DNA from: Bisgaard Taxon 45
Lineage (GTDB): Bacteria; Pseudomonadota; Gammaproteobacteria; Enterobacterales; Pasteurellaceae
Direction: 5' to 3'
NCBI GenBank assembly: GCA_030783905.1
Contig: JAQAHH010000004.1
Span: forward strand, 124,001 to 188,000
DNA length: 64,000 nt
The position numbers and the translations under genes are program-made. A model generated the notes under the pieces. The model worked only from the letters and a program-made list of their open reading frames with translations, was not told where the DNA came from and did no database searches. Positions 36,575 through 45,295 of this stretch are shown in pieces (position 1 is the first letter of the stretch; each line of letters starts with the position of its first letter).

Positions 36575-36603
36575 AAAAGTGCGGTTTTTTTACCGCACTT
36601 TTT
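36575..36603 (+). terminator. Inverted uptake-signal pair acting as ilvA terminator
   Basis: AAAAGTGCGGT (36575-36585) pairs with ACCGCACTTTTT (36592-36603). The two arms are complete uptake signal cores in opposite orientation, with a T-run on each strand. It lies between converging genes. Confidence 0.93.
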
Positions 36604-36610
36604 GTTTTGC

Positions 36611-37246
36611 TTACTGCACAAACCCACTAAACTCTAACTCATAGTTATCGCCATCGCGGTTGTAAGAAATAAAACGCGGGAATTGTTCGCCGGCAAATTT
36701 TTTGACCATAATGTCTTTATCGCCGGTTTTAAATTGGTAAGTAATCTGTACCGCTTCTTGCTTACCTACTTTAACCTTTGCCTCACTTTTCTTCACAAAC
36801 ACATTGTGCATGGGGTAAAGCTTTTTACCATTGGTAATTTGAAAATTAATCGGCAATTTATCGTAATAGCTTAGCTGAAATGCCATAGTAAACAAATCAA
36901 AGGTCGGCAATTCCAATGCTTTTTTCGTTAAACCATTTTTAACTTTGCCATATTCAATGCTATCGGCTTGAATTTTTGATCGTGCATAAGGCTTACCATT
37001 ACGAATATCCTGATAATCTAACATATTAAATTGCTTGCTATTTTGCGTACCTTTCGCCAGAAACTCAATATTATAAAGTGGCACATTGATCTTCGCATCC
37101 ACCGCATATTGCGCACCATCCGCCTTAAAATGCACATAAGCGGGCATCAGATAATTTGAACTGTATTTAATATTCAAATCCACATTCGCCCAAGCCGTAG
37201 GCAAATAACACAACACAGAACATAACAAAAGCTTTAACAATTTCAC
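36611..37246 (-). CDS. Periplasmic DUF3108-like protein, function unknown
   Basis: This 211-residue protein has a signal peptide (hydrophobic 5-16, cleavage after AWA, about residue 20) and a predicted all-beta mature part. KPYARSKIQADSIEYGKVK, TFDLFTMAFQLSYYDKLPIN and NGKKLYPMHNVFVKKSEAKV recall DUF3108-type envelope proteins; no catalytic motif is apparent. It stands alone on the minus strand, ends just after the ilvA terminator and is separated by about 214 bases from the TonB-dependent receptor gene upstream, which has its own terminator. Confidence 0.6.
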   Translation of the reverse strand: MKLLKLLLCSVLCYLPTAWANVDLNIKYSSNYLMPAYVHFKADGAQYAVDAKINVPLYNIEFLAKGTQNSKQFNMLDYQDIRNGKPYARSKIQADSIEYGKVKNGLTKKALELPTFDLFTMAFQLSYYDKLPINFQITNGKKLYPMHNVFVKKSEAKVKVGKQEAVQITYQFKTGDKDIMVKKFAGEQFPRFISYNRDGDNYELEFSGFVQ

Positions 37247-37400
37247 CGTACTTTCCTTTTCACTTAAAACAATAAAACGGACAACTGCACTTAAATCTCA
37301 TGATATGGAATTTAAAGTGAGACCTATTTCGTGTTTTTGACAGCAAATCTACCGAATAATTCAGATAACCCCAATAATAGCTTAGTTTCAACATAACTAA

Positions 37401-37436
37401 AAAAAGAACCGCACTTTAATGTATGGAAAGTGCGGT
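37401..37436 (-). terminator. Inverted uptake-signal pair, terminator of the TonB receptor gene
   Basis: On the minus strand ACCGCACTTT pairs with AAAGTGCGGT around a 9-base loop and is followed by TTCTTTTTTT. Both arms are uptake signal cores (37408-37416, 37428-37436). Confidence 0.9.
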
Positions 37437-37460
37437 CACATTTCTTGAATATTCAGTAAA

Positions 37461-40010
37461 CTAGAAACGATACTCGAGCCCTAAATGCAATGTTCTACCT
37501 GGTGCTGTATTTAATCCCATATTATTAATATCGAGATAATAACGGTTAAACACATTATCCATCGTCATAGTGAGTTTCAAGTTGTTAGATACAGTATAAT
37601 TTGCATACAAATCCACTAAAGAATAAGGCGCCCATTCGATACTTGAGGTATTCACAAAACGTTCAGAGGACAATACCGGCACTAAGCGTTTACTGTAATA
37701 ACTATAGCGTGCGCCAATGTCCAGTTTTTGTTCAAATAAACGGGTTCCTAACGTTACATGTACATTTAAACTAGGGGGAACCGCATTATTTAAATTACTA
37801 CGATGTACATAACCAGAATTACATTGTTCACCTTTGCCTGCTTGTTCCTGAGTTAAACAAAATTTTGTTTTTGTGTAATAGGTACCCGCTAATTTTGCGT
37901 AAAACCTGCCCATATCATAATACCCTGACAACTCAAGCCCTTTAAATTGTGCACTTTGTATATTGATAGTTTGGGTAACCTTATCTCGAGGTGAATAGCT
38001 ACGAGTCAAATAATCTTTTATCTTGTTATTAAAATAAGCTAGCTTAAAGCCAAGAATATTGTCCTGACCACCTAGATTTTCATAAAACAAGTTAATACCG
38101 GCCTCCCAATTTTTGGCACGTTCAGGTCTCAATTGTTCTAGATTATCTGCTGTCGCACTCATGGACCAGCCTTTAGTTGCTTGGAATAAACTTGGCGAAC
38201 GCAATGCTTCTGCATATTTCGTATAAATTTGTACTCCGTTAATAGGTTCAAATGTGAGCATCACAATCGGCGACATGCCTTTATTTTTCACTGGTGCCTG
38301 TTTATGTACAACATCTTTATATTTTTCCACCCAAATATTACCGGATCCATTTGGATTAGGCACAAGCGCCCCTCCAATATTCACTCTTTCCGTTCTCACA
38401 ATATAGTCATAAATAGTAGATTGCAGATAACGTAGCCCGATGTCAGCTTTTAACCACGAAGTGAGCGGATAGTTCGCAGCAAGAAAAGCGCTCCACTCTT
38501 TACGTTTTCCATCTCGAATATAAAGCGGACCAATCGCATCCTCTGGATACCCTTTGGCTCGCACCCGTGCTTGAGCATTGCGTGGTTGATAAATCCGTTC
38601 ATAACTATGTGCAAGACCATATTTTAAAGTAAACAGTTTGTCATTAAGCTGGAAAACACTAGTATTTTCAATACTTAACCCTTTCTGCTTAGAAACCAAA
38701 AAATGAGCATGACGACTGGATAAAGAGTAACCATATTCTTCAATAAATGGGGTAAAATTAGATGAATCACTGTCAGTAAAATATGCATTAACATTCAAAT
38801 TCACATAAGGTGTCGTTGGGTTATAGTTATAATTTGCATGATAGCTATGGACTTTGACTTCTGTCCCTTCACCTTGCAATGCGCCATACGCTCTGAAATT
38901 CAAAATTGAGCTCATAATCTCACCAAAACGGCTATGATAATGGCGATACGCTAACCCTAAACGATGAACATCATTGTAGACATTTATTTTAGCAAGATAA
39001 GAGGTATTATCTTGTGAGGTATTCAGTGCTTCCTCACCTGGTCGATATAAGGTGCTATGGTTTTCTTTAAACATTAGTGTACCAATTTCAACCTCTTCAT
39101 GAACACGAGGTTCTTTGACTTCAACATAATCGTCTTCAAATTCGATTGATTCAATAATGGGGGCTTGTCCATGACGTCCAACAAAATAGTTGCCCTGTTT
39201 ACGTTTTGCATACGCAAGCACAAGATCAGCATTTTGCCATTTATTGGCAAAAGCAAGGCTATAATTGTATGCATTCAAATCAAAGCCATGAGAAGAATAG
39301 CGTGCGTTTGGAGCATAAGTTTGCACCTGACATAAACCTGTAGTATTAGAAATGCACTTGCTGATATATTTCGCTTGATATCCCCCCTTCGTGTAATAAG
39401 CAGGAGGAGATACCGTGTTCGTCATTGTCCCTAACTTCAAACGGACTCCCCAATGTTTCCCTTCCGGAATAATGTCTTGCCAACGCAACGTATCAATTCT
39501 CACCACGCCACCGGTCGCTCCTGTCGCATCCATTTGTAAAGAAGGGCCTTTTTCAATCTCTACTTGACTAATTAAATCGGGATCTAAATAGGTTCGAGTT
39601 GAAGACCCCGCATATCCTTGGTAAGAAGGAACTGACTGAAGCCCTTTATCGATCCAAACAGGCACACGATTTTCATTCGCAATTCCTCGAATATTAACGG
39701 ATAAACCGCCACTATTACGCTTATTCCCGACGATAACGCCTGGCACACCCGAGAGAAAATCACCTACCGAGCTCCCCCTGAACGTTGTGATATCTGATTG
39801 CGAGAGATAAGAATAAGAACCCGAAGACAGATAAGTTTTGATCAAACTCTCATCAAATTTATTTTTATCTTCACTTTCATTGACCAAGATCGTTTCTAAC
39901 TTATTATTTGTTGACTTCTCTAGATGTGTCTGGCTAAACGCCCATGTTGGCAAACCCAACATCAAAAAAATCCCAATATGAATGGGATAACATTGCTGTT
40001 TCTTTTGCAT
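37461..40010 (-). CDS. TonB-dependent outer-membrane receptor, iron-regulated
   Basis: This 849-residue protein has a signal peptide (to about AFS, residue 26), a TonB-box-like ETILV near residue 38, a plug domain (FRGSSVGDFLSGVPGVIVG, VNIRGIANENRVPVWIDKG, VEIEKGPS) and a C-terminal barrel ending in the aromatic LHLGLEYRF. YAEALRSPSLFQATKGW is the usual receptor block. I see no FRAP/NPNL haem motif. Given the Fur box, an iron source (siderophore, haem or host protein) is likely but unspecified. GGAGA precedes the ATG at 40010. No neighbouring transport genes help assign a ligand. Confidence 0.85.
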   Translation of the reverse strand: MQKKQQCYPIHIGIFLMLGLPTWAFSQTHLEKSTNNKLETILVNESEDKNKFDESLIKTYLSSGSYSYLSQSDITTFRGSSVGDFLSGVPGVIVGNKRNSGGLSVNIRGIANENRVPVWIDKGLQSVPSYQGYAGSSTRTYLDPDLISQVEIEKGPSLQMDATGATGGVVRIDTLRWQDIIPEGKHWGVRLKLGTMTNTVSPPAYYTKGGYQAKYISKCISNTTGLCQVQTYAPNARYSSHGFDLNAYNYSLAFANKWQNADLVLAYAKRKQGNYFVGRHGQAPIIESIEFEDDYVEVKEPRVHEEVEIGTLMFKENHSTLYRPGEEALNTSQDNTSYLAKINVYNDVHRLGLAYRHYHSRFGEIMSSILNFRAYGALQGEGTEVKVHSYHANYNYNPTTPYVNLNVNAYFTDSDSSNFTPFIEEYGYSLSSRHAHFLVSKQKGLSIENTSVFQLNDKLFTLKYGLAHSYERIYQPRNAQARVRAKGYPEDAIGPLYIRDGKRKEWSAFLAANYPLTSWLKADIGLRYLQSTIYDYIVRTERVNIGGALVPNPNGSGNIWVEKYKDVVHKQAPVKNKGMSPIVMLTFEPINGVQIYTKYAEALRSPSLFQATKGWSMSATADNLEQLRPERAKNWEAGINLFYENLGGQDNILGFKLAYFNNKIKDYLTRSYSPRDKVTQTINIQSAQFKGLELSGYYDMGRFYAKLAGTYYTKTKFCLTQEQAGKGEQCNSGYVHRSNLNNAVPPSLNVHVTLGTRLFEQKLDIGARYSYYSKRLVPVLSSERFVNTSSIEWAPYSLVDLYANYTVSNNLKLTMTMDNVFNRYYLDINNMGLNTAPGRTLHLGLEYRF

Positions 40011-40037
40011 AAGTTCTCCATGAAATAACATATAAAT

Positions 40038-40056
40038 GATAATAAAAATCATTATC
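40038..40056. promoter_or_regulatory. Fur box before the TonB-dependent receptor gene
   Basis: GATAATAAAAATCATTATC matches the 19-base Fur consensus GATAATGATAATCATTATC at 17 positions. It lies 28 bases upstream of the receptor's ATG, covering its promoter, so the gene should be repressed by Fur when iron is plentiful. Confidence 0.9.
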
Positions 40057-40121
40057 GATCTAATCATATTTAACGAGAAATGCAATAGCTGAATAAATAA
40101 TATGCTATTTATTTTATTCAT

Positions 40122-40146
40122 AAAAAAACCGCACATCAGTGCGGTT
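40122..40146 (-). terminator. Terminator of the rpe-gph-trpS operon
   Basis: On the minus strand AACCGCAC pairs with GTGCGGTT around TGAT, followed by seven T. The arms are partial uptake-signal-like sequences. Confidence 0.9.
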
Positions 40147-40167
40147 CATTTCATGTTGAATAAGTCA

Positions 40168-41169
40168 TTATAAAGACACAAAGCCGACTGCTTGATAAAC
40201 CGCATCTAACGTGGCTTTGGCACGTTCACGTGCTTTTTGCGCGCCTTCACGCGCGATGTTATTGAGTAGTGCTTCGTTGCTACGGAAGTGGTGGAAACGT
40301 TCTTGTAAGGTGGTGAGCATCGCGGAGACTTCGTCTGCCACGGCACCTTTCAAGTGACCATACATTTTGCCTTCAAACTCCGCTTCTAAGTCAGCGATCG
40401 ATTTGCCAGTCACACCAGAGAGAATATCTAATAAGTTAGACACGCCCGCTTTATTTTGCAGATCATAACGGACTACTGGTGGCTCGTCAGAATCGGTCAC
40501 CGCACGTTTGATTTTTTTCGCCACGGCTTTAGGATCTTCTAATAAGCCGATCACGTTATTGCGGTTTTCATCTGATTTCGACATTTTCTTTTCCGGCTCA
40601 AGCAAGGACATCACGCGCGCCCCTGCTTTAGGAATGAAGGGTTCTGGCACGGCAAATAAGTCGCCATATAACGCATTAAAACGATTAGCGATATCACGGG
40701 TAATTTCCAAATGTTGCTTTTGATCTTCACCCACAGGCACTTGGTTGGCTTGATATAACAAAATATCCGCTGCCATGAGAACGGGGTAAGTGAACAGCCC
40801 CACATTAATGTTTTCTGCATGACGCGCTGATTTATCTTTAAATTGGGTCATGCGGCCCATTTCACCAAAATAGGTATAGCAGTTAAGCACCCAGGCCAGT
40901 TGCGTGTGTTCTGGTACGTGCGATTGAATGAAAATCGTGCTTTTTTCAGGATCAATACCACAAGCGAGATATAAGGCCAAAACATCTAATGTGGCTTTGC
41001 GCAAACTTTCTGGATCTTGACGGACAGTAATAGCATGCAAATCCACAATGCAAAATAAGCATTCATAATCATCTTGCATCTTGACCCATTGACGTAATGC
41101 ACCAAGATAATTACCAATAGTCAGTTCCCCAGAAGGCTGTACGCCACTTAATACAACAGGTTTGCTCAT
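40168..41169 (-). CDS. trpS: Tryptophanyl-tRNA synthetase
   Basis: This 333-residue class I aminoacyl-tRNA synthetase charges tRNA-Trp. [21 protein letters not shown] (seen as [17 protein letters not shown]) carries the HIGH-like TIGN motif, and [10 protein letters not shown] near residue 194 is KMSKS. Two ATG codons are adjacent; the second (41169) gives the N terminus MSKPVVLSG, comparable to E. coli MTKPIVFSG, and better spacing from AAGGAA. It is the last gene of rpe-gph-trpS, an order kept from enteric bacteria. Confidence 0.97.
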   Translation of the reverse strand: MSKPVVLSGVQPSGELTIGNYLGALRQWVKMQDDYECLFCIVDLHAITVRQDPESLRKATLDVLALYLACGIDPEKSTIFIQSHVPEHTQLAWVLNCYTYFGEMGRMTQFKDKSARHAENINVGLFTYPVLMAADILLYQANQVPVGEDQKQHLEITRDIANRFNALYGDLFAVPEPFIPKAGARVMSLLEPEKKMSKSDENRNNVIGLLEDPKAVAKKIKRAVTDSDEPPVVRYDLQNKAGVSNLLDILSGVTGKSIADLEAEFEGKMYGHLKGAVADEVSAMLTTLQERFHHFRSNEALLNNIAREGAQKARERAKATLDAVYQAVGFVSL

Positions 41170-41178
41170 CATCGTTCC

Positions 41179-41853
41179 TTATTTCAAAATGGTCAAAATC
41201 TGTGCAAAATCATCAAACACCCAATCTGGCTTGGATTCTGCAATCGGAATATTATAGTTATAACCGTAAGTGAGTCCCACCACCGCACAACCGGCAGCGT
41301 GCGCCGCTAAAATATCATTTCTTGAGTCACCGACAAAGAGCATTTGTTTTGGATATAAACCAAATTTACCGCATAAATAATAAAGCGGTGCAGGGTGTGG
41401 TTTAATTGCGGGCAAGGATTGTCCCCCTAATAGTTCACTAAATAAGTGATCAATCCCAAAAGCTTGTAGTACAGGTTGTACATGTTGAGTTGGCTTGTTG
41501 GTCACCACCGCGAGAAGATAACCTTGTTGTTTCAACGTTTCTAAAGTGGCTTTCACATTCGGATAAAGCACACTCAAGTTACACAGATTTTCGCCATAAT
41601 AAAAGCCAAAGCGGCGTTTAAGCGCTTGAATTTGTTGATCGTTTAGGCTTTTCCCTGTTTCAGTTTTTGCCCACTCTAAGGCGCGAGCAATTAAAATATC
41701 TGCCCCGTTACCAATCCAAGTCAACACGAGATCTGCAGGCGCTTGGGGTAAATCAAACTCCGCGAAAGCGGAATTCACTGAAAGCGCTAAATCCGGCAAG
41801 CTGTTGACTAAGGTGCCATCAAGGTCAAAACCAATGAGTTTAAATTGTGTCAT
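41179..41853 (-). CDS. gph: Phosphoglycolate phosphatase
   Basis: This 224-residue HAD phosphatase removes 2-phosphoglycolate. Motif I is GFDLDGTLVNSLPD with Asp10/Asp12, motif II VVTNKPTQ near residue 114, Lys in AIKPHPAPLYY and motif IV FVGDSRNDILAAHAAG near 171. Identity as Gph is supported by position between rpe and trpS. The gap to rpe is about 31 bases. Confidence 0.92.
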   Translation of the reverse strand: MTQFKLIGFDLDGTLVNSLPDLALSVNSAFAEFDLPQAPADLVLTWIGNGADILIARALEWAKTETGKSLNDQQIQALKRRFGFYYGENLCNLSVLYPNVKATLETLKQQGYLLAVVTNKPTQHVQPVLQAFGIDHLFSELLGGQSLPAIKPHPAPLYYLCGKFGLYPKQMLFVGDSRNDILAAHAAGCAVVGLTYGYNYNIPIAESKPDWVFDDFAQILTILK

Positions 41854-41884
41854 TTTTCTACCGTACTTTTTATTAAGTTAGTTA

Positions 41885-42553
41885 TTATACTGTCGCCAAT
41901 TGTTGACGCATGTCATCGATCACTTTTTGGTAATCAGGTTGATCAAAAATGGCTGAACCTGCCACAAACATATCTGCTCCAGCTTTCGCAATGTCGGCAA
42001 TATTGTTCACTTTCACCCCTCCATCCACTTCTAAACGAATGTCAAAGCCACTTTCATTAATCCGCTGACGAGCTTCACGCAACTTATCTAAAGTGCTTGG
42101 AATAAAGGATTGCCCACCAAACCCAGGATTGACCGACATTAATAAAATAACATCCACTTTATCCATCACATAATCTAAGTAACTTAATGGCGTGGCTGGA
42201 TTGAAAACTAAACCCGATTGACAACCACAATCACGAATCAGTTGTAAAGAACGATCAATATGCTCGGTGGCTTCAGGATGAAAAGTAATATAGTTAGCAC
42301 CGGCTTTCGCAAAATCAGGAATAAGGCGATCCACTGGCTTGACCATTAAATGCACATCAATCGGTGCCGTAATACCATAATCGCGCAATGCTTTGCAAAT
42401 TGCGGGCCCAAAAGTTAAGTTCGGCACATAATGGTTATCCATTACATCAAAGTGAATCACATCGGCACCGCATTTTAAGACCTGCTCCACATCTTCGCCT
42501 AAGCGAGCTAAATCCGCAGACAAGATAGAGGGGGCAATTAAATAAGGTTTCAT
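41885..42553 (-). CDS. rpe: Ribulose-phosphate 3-epimerase
   Basis: This 222-residue TIM-barrel enzyme interconverts ribulose 5-phosphate and xylulose 5-phosphate. [15 protein letters not shown], the metal ligands in [18 protein letters not shown] (seen as [16 protein letters not shown]), [16 protein letters not shown] and LEVDGGV are all present. GAGGT precedes two ATG codons; the second at 42553 has the better spacing. First gene of rpe-gph-trpS. Confidence 0.97.
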   Translation of the reverse strand: MKPYLIAPSILSADLARLGEDVEQVLKCGADVIHFDVMDNHYVPNLTFGPAICKALRDYGITAPIDVHLMVKPVDRLIPDFAKAGANYITFHPEATEHIDRSLQLIRDCGCQSGLVFNPATPLSYLDYVMDKVDVILLMSVNPGFGGQSFIPSTLDKLREARQRINESGFDIRLEVDGGVKVNNIADIAKAGADMFVAGSAIFDQPDYQKVIDDMRQQLATV

Positions 42554-42656
42554 CATTGACCTCACAAGTAAACAAGTTGTTAAATTAAACACTTGCAAAG
42601 AGAAAATATTGCGTTTAGTGTACTACTTTATGTTTGAATTATTAAGGAAATTCTTT

Positions 42657-43289
42657 ATGGAACACCTCGTACAAGGATTTTTAGTCACCTCGGGGTTGAT
42701 TATCGCCATCGGGGCGCAAAATGCGTTTGTATTAAAACAGGGCTTACTGAAACAGAATACTCTGGCCGTCATTTTAACCTGTTTTCTCTGCGATATTGTA
42801 TTAATTTCCTTAGGGGTATTAGGCTTAGGCTCCTTAATTAGCCAAAGCACGCTTGCCACCGTCGCTTTAGCCTTTGTCGGAGGCGGTTTTTTATTGATTT
42901 ATGGTTTAAAAGCCTTTTTATCAGCTTATCAAGGCAACGCCTCATTACAATTAGAAAAGGCGGATACACAACCACAAACGACTTGGCATGCGATCATTGC
43001 CACCCTATTGATCACGCTATTAAATCCACATGTTTATTTAGACACCGTGGTCATTATTGGTGGCATTGCAGGCACACTTGACTTTAACGAGAAACTGTTT
43101 TTTCTAGCAGGTGCCTTGTTGGTATCTGCCCTTTGGTTTTTTAGTTTAGGTTATGGGGCAAGGCTATTAAGCCGATTTTTCCAACGCCCAGTCACTTGGC
43201 GCATTCTCGATTTAGTGATTGGCGTAATTATGTGGGCCATTGCGATTAGCTTGATCCATTATGGCACCACTTTATTGCCCACGGTTTGA
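42657..43289 (+). CDS. argO: LysE/ArgO-family amino-acid exporter
   Basis: This 210-residue inner-membrane protein has about five to six helices. The LysE-family start IAIGAQNAFVLKQGL and the NPHVYLDTVVIIGG block (Asn-Pro-His, conserved in ArgO/LysE) point to basic amino-acid, probably arginine, export. AAGGAAA sets the ATG at 42657; the frame is open to 42609, but the extra residues overlap the promoter. It is divergent from rpe. Confidence 0.87.
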   Translation: MEHLVQGFLVTSGLIIAIGAQNAFVLKQGLLKQNTLAVILTCFLCDIVLISLGVLGLGSLISQSTLATVALAFVGGGFLLIYGLKAFLSAYQGNASLQLEKADTQPQTTWHAIIATLLITLLNPHVYLDTVVIIGGIAGTLDFNEKLFFLAGALLVSALWFFSLGYGARLLSRFFQRPVTWRILDLVIGVIMWAIAISLIHYGTTLLPTV

Positions 43290-43379
43290 CGCGCAAAAAA
43301 TGGGTTTAAAGTAAAACATTGTTCAAACAAGAAGCTCTTTGTTACAATTTGACACTGAAACAATGACGACTCTGTGAAA

Positions 43380-43853
43380 ATGACTGAAAATTTAACCGCA
43401 CTTTGTCCCTGTCAATCGGGACAACCTTATCAAAGCTGTTGTCAGCCTTATCATCAACAGCAACACTTTCCCGCTAATGCAATGTTATTAATGCGTTCTC
43501 GTTATGCCGCCTATGCATTAAAAAAGATTGATTATATTGTGCAAACCACTGTGCCTAGTCAGCAAACCTTACTTCAAGTCGATGAATTACAAGCTTGGGC
43601 TGACAATACCACATGGGTTGGTTTAACCATTTTGCAACATTTAACACGCTCTAAAACCCACAGCCAAGTGGAATTTAAAGCGTTTTTTGCTCAGCAAGAT
43701 CGCACTCAAGTGCATCATGAAATCTCATTATTTGTGAATATTGCACAGCGCTGGTATTTTGTCGATCCTACGGTGGCATTACCCAATATGAAACAACCCT
43801 GTCTTTGTGGTTCAAATAAAAAGTTTAAACATTGTTGTGGAGGTTTACTGTGA
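43380..43853 (+). CDS. ychJ: YchJ-family SEC-C motif protein
   Basis: This 157-residue protein carries two SEC-C zinc motifs: [13 protein letters not shown] at the N terminus and [14 protein letters not shown] at the C terminus, with an NTF2-like YchJ middle ([18 protein letters not shown]). The family is UPF0225; function is unknown. Start is ATG at 43380 or GTG at 43374; neither has a clear ribosome site. Its TGA overlaps the yihY GTG start. Confidence 0.87.
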   Translation: MTENLTALCPCQSGQPYQSCCQPYHQQQHFPANAMLLMRSRYAAYALKKIDYIVQTTVPSQQTLLQVDELQAWADNTTWVGLTILQHLTRSKTHSQVEFKAFFAQQDRTQVHHEISLFVNIAQRWYFVDPTVALPNMKQPCLCGSNKKFKHCCGGLL

Positions 43854-44800
43854 ACAATATTTTAAAAAATGCTAGCCTTTTTCTCAGATTGTTTTGGCTT
43901 CGTTTTCAACAAAATAAATTAAGCCAAGCGGCTGGTTACCTAACTTATAGTACCATGCTCGCTCTTGTGCCATTAGTGATGGTGGTGTTTTCAGTCTTTT
44001 CCGCCTTCCCCGTGTTTAATGAAGTCACCGAACAATTAAAAGGCTTTATTTTTAATAACTTCGCGCCACAAGCCAGTGATATGGTGGGTCAATACATTGA
44101 CCAATTTGTCAGTAACTCTAAACAAATGAGCGCTATTGGGGTAATCAGTTTGGTGGTGGTCGCCTTAATGTTAATTAACTCTATTGATCGTACCCTCAAC
44201 TCAATCTGGCATGATACCACGATTCGTCCCCTCGTCTTTTCCTTTGCGATTTATTGGCTCATTTTGACGTTAGGACCATTATTAATTGGAGCCAGTATTG
44301 GTGTCAGCTCTTACCTTGCGACCATGCTAAATGAAAATATTTCCTTACCTTTCGGTTTCAAGATATTGAGTGTTATACCGTTCTTTTTAACTTGGTTAAT
44401 TTTCACTTTAATTTACACGGTTGTACCGAATAAGAAAGTCAAGATTATGCATTCTGCCATTGGTGCTTTAGTGGCTGCCGTGTTCTTCACACTAGGGAAA
44501 CAAGCTTTTCTTTGGTATGTGACCACCTTCCCATCGTATCAACTGATTTATGGTGCAATGGCAACCTTACCTATCATGTTATTGTGGATTCAGTTAAGTT
44601 GGGTGGTGATTTTAATTGGGGCACAATTAGCTTCTGTCTTAGCCGATTACGCCTTATGTCAGCAAGGTAAAATCAGTGTTAATGAACTGGTCGAAGCAGA
44701 GCCCCACGAACCGGCTTTACAACAAAAAATGGAAGAAACAGAACACACGCTCAAAGCAGAGATTGCACAGCGAAAACAAGTATTGGAGAAACAGGGATGA
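43850..44800 (+). CDS. yihY: YihY/BrkB-family inner-membrane protein
   Basis: This 316-residue protein has six membrane helices of the YihY/BrkB family ([53 protein letters not shown] seen as [18 protein letters not shown]) followed by a hydrophilic, Glu/Lys-rich coiled tail of about 45 residues. The family was once taken for RNase BN but that is not supported; its role is unclear. GTG at 43850 follows GGAGG and overlaps the ychJ stop. Its TGA overlaps the dtd ATG, so the three genes are coupled. Confidence 0.87.
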   Translation: MNNILKNASLFLRLFWLRFQQNKLSQAAGYLTYSTMLALVPLVMVVFSVFSAFPVFNEVTEQLKGFIFNNFAPQASDMVGQYIDQFVSNSKQMSAIGVISLVVVALMLINSIDRTLNSIWHDTTIRPLVFSFAIYWLILTLGPLLIGASIGVSSYLATMLNENISLPFGFKILSVIPFFLTWLIFTLIYTVVPNKKVKIMHSAIGALVAAVFFTLGKQAFLWYVTTFPSYQLIYGAMATLPIMLLWIQLSWVVILIGAQLASVLADYALCQQGKISVNELVEAEPHEPALQQKMEETEHTLKAEIAQRKQVLEKQG

Positions 44801-45231
44801 TTGCATTAATCCAACGTGTCAGCCAAGCCAAAGTGGATGTGGATAATCAAACAGTCAGCGAAATTGGACATGGCTTATTGGTGTTATTGGGTGTACAAAA
44901 AGACGATGACCACGCCAAAGCTGACCGCTTGATTGAAAAAGTGCTGAATTATCGCGTGTTTAGCGATGCGGAAGGCAAAATGAATTTAAATGTGCAACAA
45001 GTGAATGGACAAGTGTTAGTGGTGTCGCAATTTACGCTTGCAGCCGATACGCAAAAAGGCTTACGCCCCAGTTTCTCACGTGGTGCTAGCCCTGATATGG
45101 CAGAAGCGTTGTATGACTATGTGGTGAAAAAGTGCGGTGAGAAAATACCGACTTTTGCAGGGCAATTTGCCGCAGATATGCAAGTCAGCCTGACCAATGA
45201 TGGTCCGGTCACTTTTTGGTTAGAAGTGTGA
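44797..45231 (+). CDS. dtd: D-aminoacyl-tRNA deacylase
   Basis: This 144-residue enzyme removes D-amino acids from mischarged tRNA. Both catalytic motifs are present: [12 protein letters not shown] near residue 77 and [12 protein letters not shown] at the C terminus (the Gly-cisPro motif). It starts within the yihY stop (ATGA), as in other Pasteurellaceae and enteric bacteria, where yihY and dtd are adjacent. Confidence 0.96.
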   Translation: MIALIQRVSQAKVDVDNQTVSEIGHGLLVLLGVQKDDDHAKADRLIEKVLNYRVFSDAEGKMNLNVQQVNGQVLVVSQFTLAADTQKGLRPSFSRGASPDMAEALYDYVVKKCGEKIPTFAGQFAADMQVSLTNDGPVTFWLEV

Positions 45232-45234
45232 TAA

Positions 45235-45266
45235 AAACACTGCATCGGATCCCCGATGCAGTGTTT
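45235..45266. terminator. Bidirectional terminator between dtd and nlpD
   Basis: AAACACTGCATCGG pairs with CCGATGCAGTGTTT in a 14-bp stem around a 4-base loop. It lies between converging genes. Confidence 0.9.
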
Positions 45267-45295
45267 AACTATTGTGATGTCAAAACGTCAGAGAA

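Noticed and set aside
40011-40136. A 42-residue extension of the TonB receptor
   Set aside because: It would translate across the Fur box and toward the trpS terminator, and the signal peptide starts at 40010.
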